A DNA stretch of 64,000 nt from Aradus depressus. Its lineage: Eukaryota > Arthropoda > Insecta > Hemiptera > Aradidae. Below are positions 59,601-64,000 of this stretch, piece by piece (the stretch's first letter is position 1; each line of letters starts with the position of its first letter). A program made the translations under genes and the position numbers. Under the pieces are notes generated by a model, which made no database searches, was not told where the DNA came from, and worked only from the letters and a program-made list of their open reading frames with translations. Where the stretch lies: positions 18,664,562 through 18,728,561 of the forward strand of contig OY759217.1 of NCBI GenBank assembly GCA_963662175.1, written 5' to 3'.

Positions 59601-61941
59601 AAGCTATCAAGGCTATTTCAATTTGTAAGCCCCCGACTCTTCATGAAGTTCCATATTGTTGAATTGTCCTTGTTATAATCTTTAAGATTGATTGTATACT
59701 CCATAAAAAAAATTTCTAGCGCCCTCCTCCTTCAAATTAGATATATGTGTAGGTGTAGTCTGTCACACCATGAAAATTCCCAGAACATTTTTTGAATATA
59801 AGTCAAACGGTGAAGACCCTATGCTGGAATATACAAACACTTTCAAAATTAGTTTCACTTGAACTGAATTCTTCCCATTTGTGGTGAAACAGGCTAAGTT
59901 CAATTGTTTAAATTGTCTCACTTGGTCCTTATTACCTCTGAATCTTGTAGACTTGTCACAATTTAAACCTACCTCTTTCAGAATAAGAGTTTTACCATTG
60001 AAAAACGCTCCATTTGCGATGGTTTAAGCCCGTATTTGGCCAGTTTTAGTCCTAAGCGTATGATTTGTCCGTATTTGCTCTAATAGTAATATTATTTTTA
60101 GCTCCACGACAGTGTACAGTTTGTGGGAATCTTGCAGAATTTGAATGTACACAGTGTTTTGAGCAGTGTGATGTTGGTTTGCAATCAATATCATTTTGTG
60201 GAATTTGTCTTGAAACCGTAAGTTTCTTTAATATTTTTATATAATAAAGAATTTAGACATTATGCTTTGTCCATAAGTAAAATTATACCTAGTATTTATA
60301 AAGCTTATGCAGTAATTTATCTTTAGTTGTTTTGTAATAATGAGTCCCTATACCTATATCCATTCCCAGTTGCCCAACAATAGTAATCTCATTCTTTACC
60401 ACATGCGTCCTGTATTTTTTATACAACATGTCTTTATTCAGTTTATACATTCAATTAATATTGTTATTTTTTTTTCAGGCACACAACCATGAGAGGAGAA
60501 GAAACCACTCTTGGAAACATTTAAAAGTTCCTTTAGAATTTACAATTATTAAAGATCATTGTCTCATCCCAAGGCTTTATATGCAACTGTTCGCTGTAGT
60601 TTGTATAGAAACCTCCCATTACGTTACCTTTGTCAAGTGTGGTACTGGATCTGATGCTCCTTGGTGCTTCTTCGATTCCATGGCCGATAGGAAAGGTGAG
60701 ATAATTTACAATATAGTAAAATTAGTGATCTGAAGGATCGCAATTCAAGTTTCGAAAAAAATATTACTATAATTATTATAACTAGAATCAGTAGACTAAA
60801 CGGATGGAACTTCAATTAGTTATATCCAGCTTTTTGTGAATTAAACTGCCTCGCCCACAAGTGCGTAGGAACCAATGCGGAGGGTTTCATTTTGCACTGT
60901 TATGAGTTTTTGTCTGGTTGTTTTGATTGTGGTAAACCAGATAGCGTTAGTAATGGACATAATAAAGACATGTATGGAATTTTGATGCATAGGGGGTACT
61001 TTTGATGCATAGGGGGTAGTTTTTGTCTGGTTGTTTTGATTGTGGTAAACCAGATAGCGTTAGTAATGGACATAATAAAGACATGTATGGAATTTTGATG
61101 CATAGGGGGTACCGTTTGTGACATTTATTTGATAGGACATCTGGGAACTCGAGTGTACCTGATTTGCACATATATTCAGATGACTTATTTCCAGACATAA
61201 GACACAGATGCACCGGGAGCGTCCTCATTTCGCGTTATAAGTAACCGGGGAAAACACTGTACATAGCTTTGAATCGTTTTACTGGCAACCTGGGACGCTC
61301 GGATGTTTTTGACACCACAGAGCTAGTAAGTGTGGTCAATCTCCCTCACTTTAACGAGTATCTGATATCGTACAGGCTTGGGGCATTGCTTAATGTCCCA
61401 TCCGAAGGACGTCGCGCTTAAGTTTATTTTACCTCCCAGATAAAATAAACTAAGAGCCTCGGCCTGGTTTCGAACTTGAGCTAAGTAAGCATAATATCAG
61501 TGACTCATGTCCACCAGAGAGAGGAAAGAGCGATATGACCTTGTAGTGAAAAGCCCGAGCATGAGTAATAATATCTAACCCCCCTCACTAGCAGAGAAGT
61601 ATATAACTATGCATTACTTATTCAGTGTTCGTTTTGGAGGTTGTTCAGCGTTTGACTGGGCATGTCAAGATTATCTTCATGACTTTCTGCTTATATGTAT
61701 GTAGTTTTGTCTTTGAATATTCATATATTTTTCATATTTATCTGATAAAGGTGAGCAGAACGGGTACAACATCCCAGAGGTGGTGGCCTGCCCTGACCTC
61801 CCCTACTGGCTATCTGAGAAGGGAGCCCAAGTTCTTCATCAGATCAAAGACGAACGCCAGTTACCTGAACATGCCAAGCGTCTTCTTTGTGATGCCTATA
61901 TGTGCATGTACCAGAGTACTGAAGTCATGATGTACAGGTAG
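44637..61941 (+). CDS. CYLD: CYLD, ubiquitin carboxyl-terminal hydrolase (complete)
   Basis: CYLD removes lysine-63- and Met1-linked ubiquitin chains and restrains NF-kB and JNK signalling. Exons: 44637-45119, 45238-45451, 46877-47010, 47425-47527, 48811-48939, 53125-53312 (or 53340-53512), 54492-54651, 56105-56264, 57531-57727, 58046-58233, 59056-59164, 60102-60217, 60479-60695, 61751-61941. Total 2589 nt, 862 residues; human CYLD is 956. CAP-Gly 1 lies at about 120-200 ([24 protein letters not shown]), a degenerate CAP-Gly 2 at about 235-310, CAP-Gly 3 at about 370-465. In the USP domain the Cys box is [19 protein letters not shown] (Cys510), the His box [10 protein letters not shown] (His774), and the third residue Asp793 in FFDSMAD. 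The embedded B-box is at about 693-740 (CTVCG, CTQC, CGIC). The protein ends [17 protein letters not shown], as in the family. The start follows a second Met at codon 2. Confidence 0.95.
47640..48230 (-). pseudogene. Degenerate Jockey-like retrotransposon fragment
   Basis: Minus-strand frames give [20 protein letters not shown] and [20 protein letters not shown], the C-terminal block seen intact at 48983-49589. A decayed upstream part is recognisable to about 48230. In CYLD intron 4, antisense, with stops and frameshifts. Confidence 0.75.
48983..49589 (+). mobile_element. 5'-truncated Jockey-like non-LTR retrotransposon with target duplication
   Basis: The 607-bp insert starts inside the RT ORF ([20 protein letters not shown]) and stays open for about 160 codons through [32 protein letters not shown] and [12 protein letters not shown] to a stop at 49471-49473. 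A short 3' UTR ends in (AAAT)n. ATATAATTCAAC is duplicated at 48971-48982 and 49590-49601. The intact reading frame and exact duplication suggest a young copy. CYLD intron 5, sense orientation. Confidence 0.92.
50268..50405 (-). repeat. SINE family A copy
   Basis: Reverse orientation: TGACTCATGCCCGGGCTTCA, ACTACTACCAGAACGACG, GGCTCGGGACCATCACTTAA. Partner of the inverted copy at 50508-50696. CYLD intron 5. Confidence 0.85.
50508..50696 (+). repeat. SINE family A copy
   Basis: GTCGATGTCAGGTACTCT, GACCCCTACCTTAGG, AGAGTGCTCTGATAGTAGGC, AAAGCCCGGGCATGAGTCAC. CYLD intron 5. Confidence 0.88.
52920..53040 (+). repeat. Repeat family B, 3' end only
   Basis: CGGTCGACTGGTTTTGGAAG, then GGGGAAGTAGATTGCCGGTG and TGATCCACCGATGACTTTTT. 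It stops about 85 bp before CYLD exon 6a. Confidence 0.75.
53125..53312 (+). other. CYLD CAP-Gly 3 exon, copy a
   Basis: Acceptor TTTTTCAG at 53117-53124, donor ATG|GTTCGT at 53312/53313, phase 1 in and phase 0 out, 188 nt. Encodes [20 protein letters not shown] followed by the CAP-Gly core with RWVGTVPG. The Gly in RWVG corresponds to the conserved Gly of human RWIGQPPG, so this is probably the ancestral copy. Confidence 0.85.
53340..53512 (+). other. CYLD CAP-Gly 3 exon, copy b (tandem duplicate)
   Basis: A 200-bp unit (53161-53360) is repeated at 53361-53560 with about four mismatches. Copy b has its own acceptor, CTTGTCAG at 53332-53339, which fits phase 1, and the same donor as copy a, giving a 173-nt exon. 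It replaces the Gly-rich lead with [12 protein letters not shown] and changes RWVG to RWVD. Reading through both copies unspliced would shift the frame, because 200 is not a multiple of three. The two exons are separated by only 27 nt, too short for an intron, so use should be mutually exclusive. Confidence 0.75.
55278..55880 (+). repeat. Repeat family B, most complete copy (about 600 bp)
   Basis: It runs from TTACTTCCCCAGCTATAGGA to GGGGAAGTACATAGCCGGTG and TGATTCACCCACGACTTTTT. The outer segments TACTTCCCC and GGGGAAGTA are inverse of each other. There is a 12-G tract at 55529-55540 and two internal sub-repeats (GAATTTATCGACA-like and GAATGTATCGATA-like). It has no ORF, so it is non-autonomous. 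CYLD intron 7. Confidence 0.8.
56742..56932 (-). repeat. SINE family A copy
   Basis: Reverse orientation and diverged: TGACTAATGCCCGGGATTTA, CGAGCGCTCTTTTGTCAGTG, TAAATTTTGCCTACCTAAG. CYLD intron 8. It is followed to about 57250 by sequence I cannot assign. Confidence 0.8.
58345..58570 (-). repeat. Repeat family B copy, reverse orientation
   Basis: The 5' half in reverse: GTTGTGTTCACAGACACACA, GAAAACATGAAATTCCGG, ACATTACATAGCTTCCTCCG. CYLD intron 10. Confidence 0.65.
60906..61133. repeat. 113-bp tandem duplication
   Basis: The unit starting GTTTTTGTCTGGTTGTTTTG and ending TTGATGCATAGGGGGTA occurs twice, offset exactly 113 bp, with essentially no mismatch. A shorter 20-bp unit with GATGCATAGGGGGTA is itself doubled in the first copy. 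CYLD intron 13. Confidence 0.92.
61342..61573. repeat. Composite SINE family A: reverse 5' part joined to a plus 3' part
   Basis: 61342-61490 is in minus orientation (TTAACGAGTATCTGATATCG, AATGTCCCATCCGAAGGACG, AGATAAAATAAACTAAGAGC, GGTTTCGAAC). 61498-61573 is in plus orientation (GACTCATGTCCACCAGAG, AAAGCCCGAGCATGAGTAAT). Either an inversion or two abutting insertions. CYLD intron 13, about 180 bp before the last exon. Confidence 0.75.
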
Positions 61942-64000
61942 GTTCCGCTCTAAGTTTTAACCTTTTAAGTTAGTTTTATATAATCTTTATTTCCCCAACT
62001 GTAATAATTCTTTGTTAATATGTCATTGTGATAAATTATATAGATGTATATTGTTAACTTTTCTTTTTTTCGTAACAAAATGTTATTGTCATATCAAAAT
62101 TCAAGCTTCTAGTCATATTACAGGATCTGATTTGTATATCTTTTCCTTTCAAAATGTTTTCTTTTACGCCAGTAATTTGTTATTGTTAAATAATATCAAT
62201 TTTTTTTTCTAATATAACTGATTTAATCAATAATGAAACGAGACATATTAAATTCTCCTACTGTTTATTGTAACTGTTGAATTCTTCATATTCTATAAGC
62301 ATAATAATTAATAACTTATATGTGTAATTATTAATAAGATGTGATAGTTAACTATTTTAGGTAAATTTTATTTTTGTGAACTGTTTAAATGAAATTACCT
62401 ACTTATTTTTCTAGTTACAGATCTCGGTTTTTCAGTATTTTAGATTGACTCTTAACAGTCTAATAACTAACTGTTAATATTATTTATTTTAATATAAAGA
62501 TATTCACAAATTGTATATTAAGTATACATGTTAATTTATTCATAATTGGTGCTAAATAATTAATCTGAGCTCCAAAAAATATATAATTAACGACAGTAAT
62601 TTTATTGAAAATAGAATGATTCCATGAAATTAATCTAAAAATAAAGATATATTTTTCTAGTGTTATCACATGACAATAGAATGACTTGGGTATTGACTTC
62701 AGTGCATCCTGTAGAATATTTGGAAAATAGTTACTACTTTGAAGTAGTTTTTCTTCCCTTTGTATATACTCGTAATCTTAAGTTCAATGGCTTTTGGAAG
62801 GATAATGGTAGATAAGGGATTGTTTATAAATAGGCAGTGTTTCATATTACACTACCGACGGAATGTTCCTCCTTACGGCCAAACGAAGAGAAAATACACG
62901 TCGCGCAATTCGGCGCAACTAATGAGGTGAGATTCAGGAATTTGAAAAACCCCAAAAATAACCGGACGTCTGCATATTATGTTTGACATTGGTGGTTCTG
63001 AGCAATTTTGGCGGATGTGCAATATACGGACATCTCCGTCTTGGATAGAACAGCCAGACCCCCCCAATCTGCTTTCGCTTCGAAAGTTGACGCTTTCAAA
63101 ATTGTTTTCTAGTTATTAATATTATATACATTACTTTCATCACATTATTTTTTACCTTTTTTAGAAATTAACAATTATAGACGTTTTGAGAAGTAATCCG
63201 ATCGTCAGTATCTATAATTTATATATTCTTTACGCTAACATTTCTTCTGTCAATCAGAATCTTTCTTCTATGGAACATATTTATATTGAGACACCTCTAT
63301 ATTAAAACACCAAGTAAAAGTCAGTTTTGGTGCTTCAATATTGAGGTCGACTCAATAAATATGCTCTATAAAAGGAAGATTCTGATTGACAAAATGTCAA
63401 CATAAAGAACAGATAAATTGTAGAAACTGATGGGAGTTCTTCCCAAAACGTCTATAATTGCTAATTTCTGAAAAAGTAAATGGGAGAAGTGATGCTGTGT
63501 TGAATATATTATACATGAACTCAAACACAATCCAAAAATAATTATTAATATTTTTCTCTCGTACTCCTTGCAATTTCCATTTACGTCTTTATTCTTGACT
63601 CCCTTTTTCTTATTGATAATTCAGGGCTCACCTATGAAAATTCACAGCGGAGCCCCCAATTATCATGTGATTAAGGCTGGCAGTTAAATAACACCAAGTC
63701 TACTTCCTCTTTCTATTCAACTTCGAAGTCCAACAAAACTTGAAAAACCTACTCCCCATTTGCACTGATAATCATTGAATGCCCTCTCCCCACATTTGTT
63801 TGCGTCACATGACAGTGCAGATACTAAACCAGTGGAAGTTCAATATAACATGCACTCACATTTTGTGAACTTGAAACCATGGATACGGGAACAAAGGAAG
63901 GAAATAATTTTAAAATTAAGTTAAGAGACGTATTTATTTGAGTTAAAAGACGTTTTGACATGAGATAAAGCTTAACTATAAAAAAAAAAAAATTTTTAAC
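61942..64000. other. CYLD 3' flank and repeats, no further gene seen
   Basis: The first 700 bp are AT-rich and probably hold the CYLD 3' UTR; an AATAAA occurs at about 62639-62644. At 62860-63070 there is a G+C-richer patch with no recognisable protein. A hairpin repeat occupies 63160-63530. From 63540 to the end I see nothing assignable. Confidence 0.6.
63160..63530. mobile_element. Hairpin MITE, repeat family C
   Basis: Two arms of about 125 bp. One contains CAATTATAGACGTTTTGAGA and TCTTCTGTCAATCAGAATCT; the inverse contains AAGATTCTGATTGACAAAAT and AAAACGTCTATAATTGC. They flank a loop of about 70 bp that itself holds an inverted ACACCAAGTAAAAGT-like piece. A right-hand extension (AAATGGGAGAAGTGATGCTG) is shared with the copy at 42880-43080. 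Confidence 0.8.

Noticed and set aside
62873..63067. 64-codon minus ORF in a G+C-richer patch
   Set aside because: No recognisable domain or splice context. The base composition suggests a repeat fragment, but no second copy was found in the window.
1..64000. CRISPR arrays, bacterial operons, plasmid or viral genomes
   Set aside because: Direct repeats here are SINEs, MITEs and tandem duplications without regular spacers. Genes are intron-rich and eukaryotic. No viral protein was recognised.

Overview
This is a 64 kb piece of an AT-rich eukaryotic nuclear genome, almost certainly from an insect. The genes are cut into many short exons by GT-AG (and a few GC-AG) introns, and there are no bacterial operons. 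The introns and intergenic DNA are full of insect-type repeats: a tRNA-derived SINE, Jockey-like non-LTR retrotransposons, a pogo/Tigger element, a hAT remnant and several hairpin MITEs. A hemipteroid source is possible from the transposon flavour, but I cannot prove it from the sequence.

Four protein genes can be read. (1) AMBRA1, the autophagy/CUL4 adaptor, on the minus strand from 12022 to beyond the left edge. Its N-terminal WD40 part and a very long disordered middle are present; the C-terminal end lies off the window. (2) WDR59, a GATOR2 subunit, on the plus strand 15765-29609. It is complete, with 21 exons and 924 codons plus stop fitting without a phase error. (3) A small single-pass membrane protein with a C2H2 zinc finger, on the minus strand 44104-37320, which I do not recognise by name. 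(4) CYLD, the lysine-63/linear ubiquitin deubiquitinase, on the plus strand 44637-61941. It is complete, with 14 coding exons and 862 residues, and has all catalytic boxes.

Layout: AMBRA1 and WDR59 are divergent, separated by 3.7 kb that holds a decayed transposon with a hAT remnant inside it. WDR59 is followed by about 7.7 kb of gene-poor, SINE-rich DNA (29650-37320). The zinc-finger gene and CYLD are head to head, with only 532 bp between their start codons, so they probably share a bidirectional promoter. After CYLD about 2 kb of repeats close the window.

Functionally, WDR59 (GATOR2, amino-acid input to mTORC1) and AMBRA1 (autophagy initiation, downstream of mTORC1) belong to one regulatory circuit, and CYLD acts in NF-kB and innate immune signalling. 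There is no evidence that the linkage is more than chance.

The most striking items are a near-identical 200-bp tandem duplication of the third CAP-Gly exon of CYLD, in which both copies carry splice sites of matching phase (candidate mutually exclusive exons), and a roughly 60-residue repeat amplified about six times in the disordered region of AMBRA1. Exon boundaries were inferred by hand from splice consensus, phase and protein similarity remembered from the families, without alignment software or RNA data.
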